Below are positions 17,548-26,368 of a stretch of 64,000 nucleotides of DNA, one piece after another (position 1 is the first letter of the stretch; the number at the start of each line of letters is the position of its first letter). The position numbers and the translations under genes are program-made. Under the pieces are notes generated by a model, which was not told where the DNA came from, ran no database searches, and saw only the letters and a list, made by a program, of their open reading frames with translations. The stretch is from Emcibacter sp. (GTDB lineage: Bacteria; Pseudomonadota; Alphaproteobacteria; Sphingomonadales; Emcibacteraceae), in the NCBI GenBank assembly GCA_021774785.1, contig JAJFIQ010000023.1, positions 1 through 64,000 of the forward strand. The letters are read 5' to 3'.

Positions 17548-19646
17548 TGGCTGAGTTTTTATTAGAGTTGTTTTCCGAGGAAATTCCCGCCCGCATGCAG
17601 GCCAAAGCAGCCGATGATTTGAAACGCCTTGTCACGGGCAAGTTGAAAGACGCCGGCCTAAAGCATGGTCAGGCCGATGCCTATGTTACCCCGCGCCGTC
17701 TGTGCCTGCTTATTGCGGGCTTAGACAGCGAACAGCCGGATATTTCCGAGGAACGTCGCGGCCCCCGCGCCGATGCACCGCAGAAGGCGATTGAAGGTTT
17801 TCTGCGCGGCGCAGGTGTGACCCAAAAGCAGGTCGAAATCCGCGAAGAGAAAAAAGGCACTTTTCTTTACGCCATTATTGAGCGCAAAGGCCGGAAAACA
17901 TCAGACGTGCTGGCGGAATTTTTACCCGATATCATCAAAAATTTCCCTTGGCCCAAATCGCAACGTTGGGGTGAAAAGTCGCTGCGTTGGGTACGTCCCT
18001 TGCATAGCATCCTGTGTTTGATGGACGGTGAAGCCGTGTTTTTTGATCTGGGCGACGGATTGCAATCTGGCAATCAAAGTCAGGGCCATCGCTTCTTGGC
18101 CCCTGAAACATTCGTAGTATCCACCTTCGCCGATTATAAGGCACATCTGGATGCGGCAAATATCATGCTCAATCCCGCAGACCGGAAAATATTGATCAAG
18201 GCGCAAGCCATAAAGCTGGCGAAAGATGCCGAACTAAACCTATTGGAAGATGAAGGCCTGTTGAACGAAGTCGTGGGCCTCGCCGAATACCCCGTAGTGC
18301 TGATGGGGGAATTCGACAAAGAATTTCTCGACGTGCCACAGGAGGCCTTAACCAGTGCCATGAAAAGCCATCAGAAATATTTCTCTGTGGTGGACGATGA
18401 CGGCAAGCTCGCCAACAAATTCATCTTCGTTTCCAACATGAAGACGGATGACAAGGGTGCCAAGATCATCGACGGCAATGAACGCGTCCTCCGCGCCCGC
18501 CTAGCCGATACCAAGTTTTTCTGGGATCAAGATTTGAAGATAACCCTAGATGACCGCTTTCCGGCTCTTGAGGATATTGTATTTCATGCCAAGCTAGGAA
18601 CAGTTGGAGAGCGGGTCGAACGACTTGTAAAATTATCAGGCTACATTGCAGAAAAAATTGGTGCCGATGTGGAGCAGGCGAAACGTGCAGCCCAATTATG
18701 CAAGGCTGATCTGGTGTCTGGTATGGTAGGTGAGTTCGCTGACCTTCAAGGCCTAATGGGTAAATATTATGCTGAAGAACAGGAGGAAACTGATGTGGTT
18801 GCCAATGCCATTGCAGATCATTATTCACCTAAAGGACCACATGATCAATGTCCATCAAATTTGGTAAGTGTATCTGTAGCCTTAGCAGAAAAGTTAGATT
18901 CATTAGTTGGTTTTTTTGCGGCAGATGAAAAGCCGACAGGATCAAAAGATCCTTTTGCGCTACGCCGTGCAGCACTTGGAGTTGTTCGGTTAATACTTGA
19001 AAATAACATTCGGCTAGATCTTGTTGATGTTTTTTCTAAGGCCTATGATTGTTTCCTTAATCAAAAAATATTTAAGAATGGTGTGTATTCTATTTCAGAA
19101 ATTATCGAATTTTTACGAGATCGTATGAAGGTTCTTTTAAGAGATGAGGGAATAAGTCATGGGATAGCATCTGCGGTCTTAGAAGTTGAACAGAAACCTG
19201 ACCTTGTAAGGTTAATGAAACGAATTACGGCTCTTCAGAATTTTTCTATCGTAGATGAAGATGATAGTCTTCTAGAGGGATATAAACGGGCTGCATATAA
19301 ACACCTTCTAGTCGGATATAAAAGAGCGGCTAATATTCTCAAAGTTGAAGAAAAGAAAGATGGCCCTATAACAGGGGATGCTAGTGCTGGCACGATGCCG
19401 GAGGAAAAAGAATTGTTCGCACAGTTGACAAAAGTAGCAAACCTAACTGTGGTGAATATTGAAAGTGAAAATTTTGAAGGTGCCATGGGAAACCTTGCCA
19501 CATTGCGCACCCCCATTGATGCTTTCTTTGATAAGGTTACGGTGAATAGTGATAACGACGAAGAGCGGCAGAACAGATTGCGGTTGCTTGCACAAATCAG
19601 AAGTACAATGAACAGGGTTGCGGATTTTTCTAAAATAGAAGGCTAA
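17547..19646 (+). CDS. glyS: glycyl-tRNA synthetase beta subunit, mosaic composition
   Basis: The 699-residue beta subunit, which binds tRNA-Gly. It begins [18 protein letters not shown], holds the HD-like central part (MKSHQKYF, DGNERVLRARLADTKFFW, GKYYA) and ends in the anticodon-binding DALR domain (NLATLRTPIDAFFD). The start is the ATG overlapping the glyQ stop; an upstream frame to 17505 is spurious. Two oddities: GC falls from about 67% at 17761-17820 to about 33% at 18841-18900 and 28% at 19081-19140, then recovers near 19500; and a 12-residue stretch LLEGYKRAAYKH / LLVGYKRAANIL is present twice, where other GlyS proteins have one copy. The frame is intact and the gene is presumably functional. 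Confidence 0.95.
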   Translation: MAEFLLELFSEEIPARMQAKAADDLKRLVTGKLKDAGLKHGQADAYVTPRRLCLLIAGLDSEQPDISEERRGPRADAPQKAIEGFLRGAGVTQKQVEIREEKKGTFLYAIIERKGRKTSDVLAEFLPDIIKNFPWPKSQRWGEKSLRWVRPLHSILCLMDGEAVFFDLGDGLQSGNQSQGHRFLAPETFVVSTFADYKAHLDAANIMLNPADRKILIKAQAIKLAKDAELNLLEDEGLLNEVVGLAEYPVVLMGEFDKEFLDVPQEALTSAMKSHQKYFSVVDDDGKLANKFIFVSNMKTDDKGAKIIDGNERVLRARLADTKFFWDQDLKITLDDRFPALEDIVFHAKLGTVGERVERLVKLSGYIAEKIGADVEQAKRAAQLCKADLVSGMVGEFADLQGLMGKYYAEEQEETDVVANAIADHYSPKGPHDQCPSNLVSVSVALAEKLDSLVGFFAADEKPTGSKDPFALRRAALGVVRLILENNIRLDLVDVFSKAYDCFLNQKIFKNGVYSISEIIEFLRDRMKVLLRDEGISHGIASAVLEVEQKPDLVRLMKRITALQNFSIVDEDDSLLEGYKRAAYKHLLVGYKRAANILKVEEKKDGPITGDASAGTMPEEKELFAQLTKVANLTVVNIESENFEGAMGNLATLRTPIDAFFDKVTVNSDNDEERQNRLRLLAQIRSTMNRVADFSKIEG
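19269..19340 (+). repeat. 36-bp tandem duplication inside glyS
   Basis: Copies at 19269-19304 and 19305-19340 both begin CTTCTAG and share GGATATAAA at the same offset; they have since diverged. The result is an extra 12 residues with the GYKRAA motif repeated. It lies inside the low-GC block of the gene. Confidence 0.7.
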
Positions 19647-19652
19647 AATATC

Positions 19653-22313
19653 ATGACAAATTGGGTCTATTCATTCGGGGATGGCAAAGCCGAGGGCGAT
19701 GCTACAATGAAAAACCTCCTCGGAGGCAAGGGCGCCAACCTTGCGGAGATGTCAAATATTGGGCTTCCTGTGCCGCCCGGCTTTACCATCACCACCGATG
19801 TCTGTACCTATTATTATGCCAACGATGATACCTATCCCGATGATTTAAATGCACAGGTATTGGCGTCTCTGGCCGAAGTGGAAAAAACAGTCGGGGCCAG
19901 ATTTGGCGATAGTGATAATCCTTTGCTGGTATCTGTCCGGTCCGGGGCGCGGGTCAGTATGCCAGGCATGATGGATACGGTATTAAACCTTGGCCTTAAT
20001 GATGTCACGGTTGAGGGCTTGGCCCGTCAAAGCGGCGATGCGCGTTTTGCCTATGACAGTTACCGCCGTTTCATTCAGATGTATTCCGATGTTGTGTTGG
20101 GCGTAGATCATTATAACTTTGAAGAAATTCTGGAAATTCTTAAAGAGGAAAAAGGTTATATTCTGGACACGGAGCTTGACGCCGATGACTGGAAAGAGGT
20201 GGCGCAGGCTTTCAAGAAAACAGCCGAGGAGGCACTCGGTTATCCCTTCCCGCAGGATGTACATGAACAGCTGTGGGGGGCGGTCAATGCGGTCTTTGGA
20301 TCATGGATGATTGACCGGGCGAAAACCTATCGCCGCATTCATAATATTTCCGGTGATTGGGGCACGGCGGTTAATGTGCAGAGTATGGTATTCGGCAATA
20401 TGGGTGAGACGAGCGCCACAGGCGTGACCTTCACCCGCGATCCGTCCACTGGCGAGAATGCCTATTACGGGGAATTTCTGATCAATGCACAGGGCGAAGA
20501 TGTGGTGGCGGGGATACGCACGCCACAAAATCTGACCAAGGTTGCCCGTGAGAAAGCCAGTTCTGACAAGCCATCCATGGAAGAAGCCATGCCGGTGGTT
20601 TATGGTGAACTGGCCGATGTCTTTGTTAAACTCGAAGCCCATTACCGTGATATGCAGGACATCGAATTCACCGTACAGAAAGGCAAATTGTGGATATTGC
20701 AGACCCGTTCCGGTAAACGTACCGCCAAGGCGGCGCTGAAGATTGCGGTGGATATGGCTGATGATGATATTATCACGCGTGAGGAAGCCATTATGCGGGT
20801 AGAGCCAGCGGCTCTTGATCAGCTTTTGCATCCGACCCTTGACCCGAACGCAAAACGTGATGTGCTGACCATTGGTTTGCCTGCCTCTCCCGGTGCGGCT
20901 TGCGGAATTGCTGTTTTTACGGCGGATGAGGCCGAAGAGCTGGCCAAGGCAGGCAAGCGAGTCATTCTGGTACGGCAGGAAACCAGCCCCGAAGATATTC
21001 ACGGTATGCATGCGGCAGAGGGTATCCTGACCAGCCGCGGTGGCATGACGTCACATGCGGCGGTGGTTGCGCGCGGTATGGGCCGCCCCTGTGTCTCCGG
21101 GGCGGGAGCTTTGCGTATTGATATGGAAAATCGGGTAATCAATGTTTTGGGCCGCCGGATAAATAACCATGAGATTTTGACCATTGATGGCTCAACGGGG
21201 GAAGTGATGGCTGGCGAAGTGGCAACTATTCAGCCGGAATTGAGCGGTGATTTTGGCAAGCTTATGGGCTGGGCCGATAAAATTCGCGACCTTAAAGTCA
21301 GGGCTAATGCGGAAACACCGCTGGATGCGCGCACGGCACGGGAATTCGGAGCCGAAGGCATTGGCCTGTGCCGTACAGAACATATGTTCTTTGATGCGGA
21401 CCGTATCGTGAATGTCCGCCATATGATCTTAGCTGAAGATATGGCTGGTCGTGAAACAGCCCTTGCCAAGCTATTGCCCGTGCAGAAACAGGATTTTATT
21501 GATCTGTTCAACATTATGCGGGGGCTACCAGTGACAGTGCGGCTTCTGGACCCGCCATTGCATGAATTTTTGCCGCAAAAGCAGGAAGATTTTACTTCCG
21601 TGGCGGCGGCAATGGGCAGTAGTGTCGAAAAGCTTAAATTCCGGGCCGATGCCCTGTATGAAACCAACCCTATGCTTGGTCATCGCGGCTGTCGTCTGGG
21701 AATTTCCTATCCGGAAATATATGAAATGCAGGCACGGGCAATTATTGAGGCCGCTTTGGAAGTCTCCGGCAGTGATGGTGACCCTATCGTACCGGAAATT
21801 ATGGTTCCTCTGGTCGGCAGCCGCAAAGAACTGCAAATCCTGAAAGAAAAAATTTCTGCCGTGGCCGAGGGGATCATTGCCGCATCTGGTGCAAAACTTG
21901 ACTATATGGTCGGCACAATGATTGAGCTGCCCCGTGCGGCATTGCAGGCCGGGGAGATCGCCAATGAGGCTGAATTCTTCAGCTTTGGCACCAATGACCT
22001 GACCCAGACTACCTATGGTATCAGTCGTGATGACAGCGCCAATTTTCTGGATGATTATATCCATGCGGGGATTTTTGAGCAGGACCCCTTTGTCTCTCTG
22101 GATCAAGATGGCGTTGGCGAGCTGATTAAAATTGCTGTGGAGCGGGGACGCGACACACGCGCCGATATCAAGCTTGGTATTTGCGGCGAGCATGGCGGTG
22201 ATCCGGCTTCGGTTGAATTCTGTCATGGGTTGGGACTGGATTATGTTTCCTGTTCGCCTTACCGGGTGCCAATTGCGCGTCTTGCAGCAGCTCAGGCAAA
22301 ATTGAAAGACTGA
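19653..22313 (+). CDS. ppdK: pyruvate, phosphate dikinase
   Basis: An 886-residue PPDK, interconverting pyruvate, ATP and phosphate with phosphoenolpyruvate, AMP and diphosphate. The N-terminal ATP-grasp part starts with GGKGANLAEMSNIGLPVPPGFTI-like sequence (residues 25-47). The central swivelling domain carries the phosphorylated His468 in GGMTSHAAVVARGMG. The C-terminal PEP/pyruvate barrel ends with Cys844 in CGEHGGDP and SPYRVPIARLAAAQ. Length matches the family. In alphaproteobacteria it commonly follows glyS, as here with six bases between, and provides gluconeogenic PEP or a reversible glycolytic step. An OsmC gene follows after two bases. Confidence 0.97.
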   Translation: MTNWVYSFGDGKAEGDATMKNLLGGKGANLAEMSNIGLPVPPGFTITTDVCTYYYANDDTYPDDLNAQVLASLAEVEKTVGARFGDSDNPLLVSVRSGARVSMPGMMDTVLNLGLNDVTVEGLARQSGDARFAYDSYRRFIQMYSDVVLGVDHYNFEEILEILKEEKGYILDTELDADDWKEVAQAFKKTAEEALGYPFPQDVHEQLWGAVNAVFGSWMIDRAKTYRRIHNISGDWGTAVNVQSMVFGNMGETSATGVTFTRDPSTGENAYYGEFLINAQGEDVVAGIRTPQNLTKVAREKASSDKPSMEEAMPVVYGELADVFVKLEAHYRDMQDIEFTVQKGKLWILQTRSGKRTAKAALKIAVDMADDDIITREEAIMRVEPAALDQLLHPTLDPNAKRDVLTIGLPASPGAACGIAVFTADEAEELAKAGKRVILVRQETSPEDIHGMHAAEGILTSRGGMTSHAAVVARGMGRPCVSGAGALRIDMENRVINVLGRRINNHEILTIDGSTGEVMAGEVATIQPELSGDFGKLMGWADKIRDLKVRANAETPLDARTAREFGAEGIGLCRTEHMFFDADRIVNVRHMILAEDMAGRETALAKLLPVQKQDFIDLFNIMRGLPVTVRLLDPPLHEFLPQKQEDFTSVAAAMGSSVEKLKFRADALYETNPMLGHRGCRLGISYPEIYEMQARAIIEAALEVSGSDGDPIVPEIMVPLVGSRKELQILKEKISAVAEGIIAASGAKLDYMVGTMIELPRAALQAGEIANEAEFFSFGTNDLTQTTYGISRDDSANFLDDYIHAGIFEQDPFVSLDQDGVGELIKIAVERGRDTRADIKLGICGEHGGDPASVEFCHGLGLDYVSCSPYRVPIARLAAAQAKLKD

Positions 22314-22315
22314 TC

Positions 22316-22738
22316 ATGGAAAAAAATATTACCGTTAAATGGGCTGGAAAAACGACCTTCATAGGCGAAGCGGCATCAGGCAATACGGTTACTATGGACG
22401 CCGGGGCGGGCAATGGCGGTCTTGGCCTTGGTCATAGTCCCATGGATTTGCTACTTATGGGGGCTGGGGGCTGTGCCAGTATTGATGTGGTTATGATCCT
22501 GAAGAAAGGCCGTAATAATATCGCCGATTGTGTTGTTCAGGTTTCCGGCAAGCGGGCGGATGAAATGCCAAAGGTCTATACGGATATTCACATGCATTTT
22601 GTGGTGGCGGGAACTGAGTTGAAAGAATCGGCTGTGGAACGGGCTGTGAAGCTGTCCATGGACAAATATTGCTCGGCCTCAGCAACGCTCGCCAAGGCCG
22701 CGACACTGACCTACGATTGGGAGGTCACTGAAGCTTAA
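22316..22738 (+). CDS. OsmC family protein
   Basis: A 140-residue OsmC/YhfA-type protein. The two cysteines that form the peroxidatic pair in the family are present, in GAGGCASIDV and DKYCSASATL, and the family start VKWAGKTTFIGE and PMDLLLMG are clear. Members reduce organic hydroperoxides with a dithiol; the YhfA branch is less well characterised, and the true substrate here is uncertain. It starts two bases behind ppdK and is most likely cotranscribed with it. A LysR gene converges from the other side with one base between. Confidence 0.9.
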   Translation: MEKNITVKWAGKTTFIGEAASGNTVTMDAGAGNGGLGLGHSPMDLLLMGAGGCASIDVVMILKKGRNNIADCVVQVSGKRADEMPKVYTDIHMHFVVAGTELKESAVERAVKLSMDKYCSASATLAKAATLTYDWEVTEA

Positions 22739-22739
22739 T

Positions 22740-23603
22740 TTATGAATTTCCTTCTAAAAGTTTGCGGTGGCTTTTAATAGCGTCTGCGATGAAATCTTTG
22801 AATACCCGGATACGGGCGTTGGTGCGGGTATCAGGATGGGTTAATAGCCATAAATCAAAATTTACGTTTGGTTCAGGGGCTGATATTCGCTGCAAAGCGG
22901 GTTCAGGGTCGCCCAGAAAACACGGCAACATGCCAATACCCATACCCCTTTTACAAGCCTCCAATTGCACCATTAGGCTGACAAACTTTCCTTTCACGGG
23001 AATGTTAGGGAATTGACTTTTTTTCACCCAGTCATGAGGACCAAAACCAATCCAGCGGGCTTTTTCGGGGGTGCTCAGGTCGTGTTGGCCCAAATATTCC
23101 TGCGATGCGTAGGCTGCTGTGCTGCATGTAATCATACGTCTGCCGATCAGTAGTTCCGGTGGATTTTGCGAAAATCGTATGGCAACATCTGCTTCGCGGT
23201 TGCTTAAATTGGCGGTGTCATATGTGACATCAATCTCTAGGTCAATATCAGGATATTTTTCGGTGAATTCGGTCAGATGGGGCATGAGAAGCCCTGCGGC
23301 CAGCGCATCAACCATGGTCACCCTGATTCGCCCGGCAAGTTTATGATCATGACCCAATATTCGCCGTTCAAGTCCGCCAAGGTCTGTTTCAACCTGCTCT
23401 GCGACTTTTAACATATCCTCGCCCACGGGGGTCACAATATAACCGGAAGGCAGGCGGTCGAACAAGCGCACGGAAAGTTTTTGTTCCATGGCCTCAATCC
23501 GACGGGCGACTGTGGAATGGCTAACCCCCAGTTTCTCCGCTGCTGTGCGAACGGTGCCCGTTCTCATAAGAGCGAGGAAAATCTTTATATCCTCCCAATC
23601 CAT
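22740..23603 (-). CDS. LysR-family transcriptional regulator
   Basis: A 287-residue LysR protein: helix-turn-helix domain MDWEDIKIFLALMRTGTVRT (1-20) with AAEKLGVSHSTVARRIEAME, then a substrate-binding domain with AGRIRVTMVDALAAGLL. I take the ATG at 23603 because it gives the standard family N-terminus; reading from 23639 adds 12 residues without a binding site. The MxWEDIKIFLAL start is typical of a subgroup widespread in alphaproteobacteria. It is divergent from the membrane-bound thioredoxin-fold gene at 23714, which it may control. A short palindrome AATGC-A-GCATT (23659-23669) in the 110-base gap is a possible operator. Confidence 0.92.
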   Translation of the reverse strand: MDWEDIKIFLALMRTGTVRTAAEKLGVSHSTVARRIEAMEQKLSVRLFDRLPSGYIVTPVGEDMLKVAEQVETDLGGLERRILGHDHKLAGRIRVTMVDALAAGLLMPHLTEFTEKYPDIDLEIDVTYDTANLSNREADVAIRFSQNPPELLIGRRMITCSTAAYASQEYLGQHDLSTPEKARWIGFGPHDWVKKSQFPNIPVKGKFVSLMVQLEACKRGMGIGMLPCFLGDPEPALQRISAPEPNVNFDLWLLTHPDTRTNARIRVFKDFIADAIKSHRKLLEGNS

Positions 23604-23713
23604 TTTGTGTCTCAATTTTGCACCATAGCCAATTAACATTAAAGGTTGATGTAATGATAATGCAGCATTTATACTGGCTGTATCAAGTGTAATTTTTTTG
23701 TTAGGAACATAGT

Positions 23714-24583
23714 ATGAATTTTTTTAAATCGATGTATATCAGCAGTTATTTGATGGTTGCCATGGGCATTATGGGATACGCAGTATGGATGCTTTATCAG
23801 GGGGCAGACACTATTGCTTGGGGGGGTGTATTTCTGACCACGGCACCAATTATGATGATGATTGGCAGATTGATGATGTTTAAGAGTGTCGCCCGTACGA
23901 GCGCGCGTTTTCCTATCATAATGGGGCTTGCTGTTATCGGTTTTATAATGTCAATTCTGGCGTGGTCAGATAATAAGGTTGATATATTGGCACCAGCGCT
24001 TGCGGCAATTGGTTTGATAGGATTTCTTATTTATTCATATTGGTATTCCAGTTTTGGCAGGAAGGCCAGTGATAAGATTAGGGTTGGTGATCAATTGCCG
24101 GATTTTACGGTTTTAGACACCCACAATAATTCCGTTAGTGCGAAGCAATTAACCGCCCGACCAGCGGTTCTGATTTTCTTTCGAGGTAACTGGTGTCCTT
24201 TATGTGTGGCTCAGATCAAAGAATTGGTGAAGCAATATGATGAAATTAAATATATGGGTGTACGCATAGCTTTTATTTCTTCTCAACCCCATAAAAACAC
24301 GATAGCCCTTGCCAAGAAGTTCGGCGTCGAGCTTGAATTCATGACGGATGAAGGAAATAAAGCGGCTCGAATACTTGGTATTGACAACCCCCATGGTCTG
24401 CCAATGGGTATGCAAATGCTGGGCTATGATAGCGAGACTGTGATGCCAACTGTTATTATCACGGATAAAGGCGGCAGGGTCGAATGGACCCATGAAACTG
24501 ATAATTACCGTATTCGCCCGGAACCTTCAGTATACCTTGAGGTATTGCGGAACAGTGGCATTATTGTACCAGAAACAGAATAA
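23714..24583 (+). CDS. membrane-anchored AhpC/TSA-type thioredoxin-fold protein
   Basis: A 289-residue protein with about four transmembrane segments (roughly 7-28, 35-55, 66-86 and 92-112), then an AhpC/TSA redox domain from about 122. The active-site region reads FFRGNWCPLCVAQIKEL, with a CPLC pair in place of the common peroxiredoxin TPxxC or thioredoxin CGPC motif. The domain probably faces the cytoplasm or periplasm depending on the segment count, which I cannot settle. It probably has a thiol-redox or peroxide-reducing role at the inner membrane. AGGAAC precedes the ATG. It is divergent from a LysR gene. Confidence 0.85.
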   Translation: MNFFKSMYISSYLMVAMGIMGYAVWMLYQGADTIAWGGVFLTTAPIMMMIGRLMMFKSVARTSARFPIIMGLAVIGFIMSILAWSDNKVDILAPALAAIGLIGFLIYSYWYSSFGRKASDKIRVGDQLPDFTVLDTHNNSVSAKQLTARPAVLIFFRGNWCPLCVAQIKELVKQYDEIKYMGVRIAFISSQPHKNTIALAKKFGVELEFMTDEGNKAARILGIDNPHGLPMGMQMLGYDSETVMPTVIITDKGGRVEWTHETDNYRIRPEPSVYLEVLRNSGIIVPETE

Positions 24584-24657
24584 TTTTGTCTCATTTTTGA
24601 ACCTTTAGTTATCAAAAATGGTAATTGTTCTTCAAAATTAATACATTATATTCCTTA

Positions 24658-24691
24658 TGACAAGCACAGCAACCTGCTGTGCAAACTGTCA
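24658..24691. promoter_or_regulatory. nested palindrome in a leader
   Basis: GCACAGCA (24664-24671) and TGCTGTGC (24675-24682) form a perfect 8-base inverted repeat with a 3-base loop, enclosed by a second inverted pair TGACA (24658-24662) and TGTCA (24687-24691). It lies 27 bases before the ATG of the exported protein at 24718. No U-run follows, so it is more likely an operator or leader hairpin than a terminator. Confidence 0.5.
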
Positions 24692-24717
24692 TTTGAACAA
24701 AATTAAAGGAAATAATA

Positions 24718-25122
24718 ATGCGTAAATCAATTTTGAGAATATTTTTTATTACGATGGTATCTGCCATCACGTCACTGTCATTTGGTGCCACATCAGCAAT
24801 GGCTGATGGTAAGGGATACTTCATTGACCTTCTATATTTACAAGATGGTAAAACGGCTGCTGATGCCAATGTTTATTTTGATAAAGTCCTCCCGATCATT
24901 GCGAAACATGGCCTTCGCCGGATCACACCAGGTTTTGAAGTTACCATGAAAATGTCAGGGGATGTTAACCCTAATCTGATTAATGTATGGTCTGTTGGTG
25001 ATCTTCAAAATACGATGAATGATATTTTTGCCGACCCGAAATATCTTGAAAATGTGCCCCTGCGTAATAGCATATTTGATATGAAGCGTTCGCATATGTT
25101 CATGATGAGAGACACTAAATAA
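24718..25122 (+). CDS. small exported protein of unknown function
   Basis: A 134-residue protein with a signal peptide (MRKSILRI start, hydrophobic core to about 24, cleavage near AMADGK). The mature domain of about 105 residues (FIDLLYLQDGKTAADANVYF and later PNLINVWSVGDLQN) resembles a dimeric alpha/beta-barrel such as the DUF1330 or NIPSNAP groups, which is inference from the strand and helix pattern. AAAGGA stands upstream of the ATG. A palindrome sits in the leader. Its 3' end overlaps the convergent AlkC-like gene by eight bases. Confidence 0.75.
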   Translation: MRKSILRIFFITMVSAITSLSFGATSAMADGKGYFIDLLYLQDGKTAADANVYFDKVLPIIAKHGLRRITPGFEVTMKMSGDVNPNLINVWSVGDLQNTMNDIFADPKYLENVPLRNSIFDMKRSHMFMMRDTK

Positions 25123-26218
25123 CCAGTTCAAAATCTTTACTGACCAGTGACACGCCATTAACGAAAATTTCCACGTGATGTTGGCCGGGGTAATAAACCC
25201 GAGTGGTGATTTTTTTGATGGCGTGTTTCTTTGTGGCTTTGAGCGTTGCCAAGGGTTTAAGTGAAATCACATTCCATTTAAAAATTTTAGCAGAGGTCGA
25301 TCCATTGGCTTTGCGATGATGAATGGCATAATCGATAATTAGATTCTGGGGCAGGTCAGAGAGTGATGTCAGCGTCATATCAAAGACAAGTGCCGTGCCA
25401 AAATTCACAGAAGGTGTTTGAATTTCCAGTTTCTCAACTATTACATGGGGCGTTTCATACCCCAGTGCTTTCAGCGTTGCCTTATGACCATTTTTAATAA
25501 GGGTACGGCAGGCGTGACGCACAAGTCGTACGGTGTTTTTATTTGCCCCTTTTAACCATCTCTCAGCGATTTTTGCTACAATATCAGGATGATCCTTGGC
25601 AATATCATTAAGGTTATTGGCAACCGAACGACGGACATATTCCGCCTCATCGTCCTTTAGGGCTTCAAGCAGGGGAAGGATGGGTGTGGGGTCTGCCACA
25701 AATTCTGGCAATTGCATACCCCAGGGTAAGCGAGGGCGGGTTCCTTCCGAAATTAACCGTCGCACATGATGATCGGGATCGTTAAGCCATGTTTTCAGAA
25801 TAGCAAGCGTAGGCCCCGCTTCTGTAATGAGGAAATATCGGATACCAAATTCTGAACTAAAATGCTTGGTCATTTCTTTAAACAAAGTCATGGAAAAATC
25901 AAAATTTTCAAGCCCATACAGGCCAACATAATCAACCATGGGCATTATGCCCCAACCCATAATACCATCCTCACTTTCACTATCGCTAGCTAAACTCTCT
26001 AACATGATAGTGCCGGCACTTTTAAAATCATCGGGCAGAAAAATGGTCATGGCTTGTGTTATTTGGGCTGATCGTTCTTTAAGCTCCAGACGGTCAAGGT
26101 TTTTCATGGCTTCTTTGGTGAAGCCGATAGTATCAAATTCCGGCCAAGCCCTGACAAAATGACGGCCCATACCCATAATGACTTTTTCATTAAACTGATT
26201 TTTAAATGGTTCAGGCAT
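25115..26218 (-). CDS. DNA alkylation repair protein, AlkC-like
   Basis: A 367-residue protein. Residues about 1-250 are HEAT-like helical repeats of the AlkC/AlkD DNA glycosylase type (MVDYVGLYGLENFDFSMTLF; HHVRRLISEGTRPRLPWG; EYVRRSVANNLNDIAKDHP). Residues about 270-367 form a beta-rich domain (TALVFDMTLTSLSDLPQNL to VYYPGQHHVEIFVNG), which fits the immunoglobulin-like C-terminal domain known from one AlkC subgroup. Such enzymes excise 3-methyladenine and related lesions. The RPRLPWG segment is typical of this family. The gene is single and convergent with the small exported protein. Confidence 0.88.
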   Translation of the reverse strand: MPEPFKNQFNEKVIMGMGRHFVRAWPEFDTIGFTKEAMKNLDRLELKERSAQITQAMTIFLPDDFKSAGTIMLESLASDSESEDGIMGWGIMPMVDYVGLYGLENFDFSMTLFKEMTKHFSSEFGIRYFLITEAGPTLAILKTWLNDPDHHVRRLISEGTRPRLPWGMQLPEFVADPTPILPLLEALKDDEAEYVRRSVANNLNDIAKDHPDIVAKIAERWLKGANKNTVRLVRHACRTLIKNGHKATLKALGYETPHVIVEKLEIQTPSVNFGTALVFDMTLTSLSDLPQNLIIDYAIHHRKANGSTSAKIFKWNVISLKPLATLKATKKHAIKKITTRVYYPGQHHVEIFVNGVSLVSKDFELVI

Positions 26219-26368
26219 AATCGTCTTTCCGGAAAAATAATATGGATATAATTTATGATTTTATGATCAAAATAGCGATAGAGTTTAAAGGGAAGATATT
26301 ATATTATTTAAAAATACTGGATAGACGAAGATATAGAATAAACACAATTTAGCTAAGGGGTAAGGTCA

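Noticed and set aside
20301-21011. 236-codon frame antisense to ppdK
   Set aside because: Codon shadow; the same holds for 21525-22226. ppdK is intact over this region.
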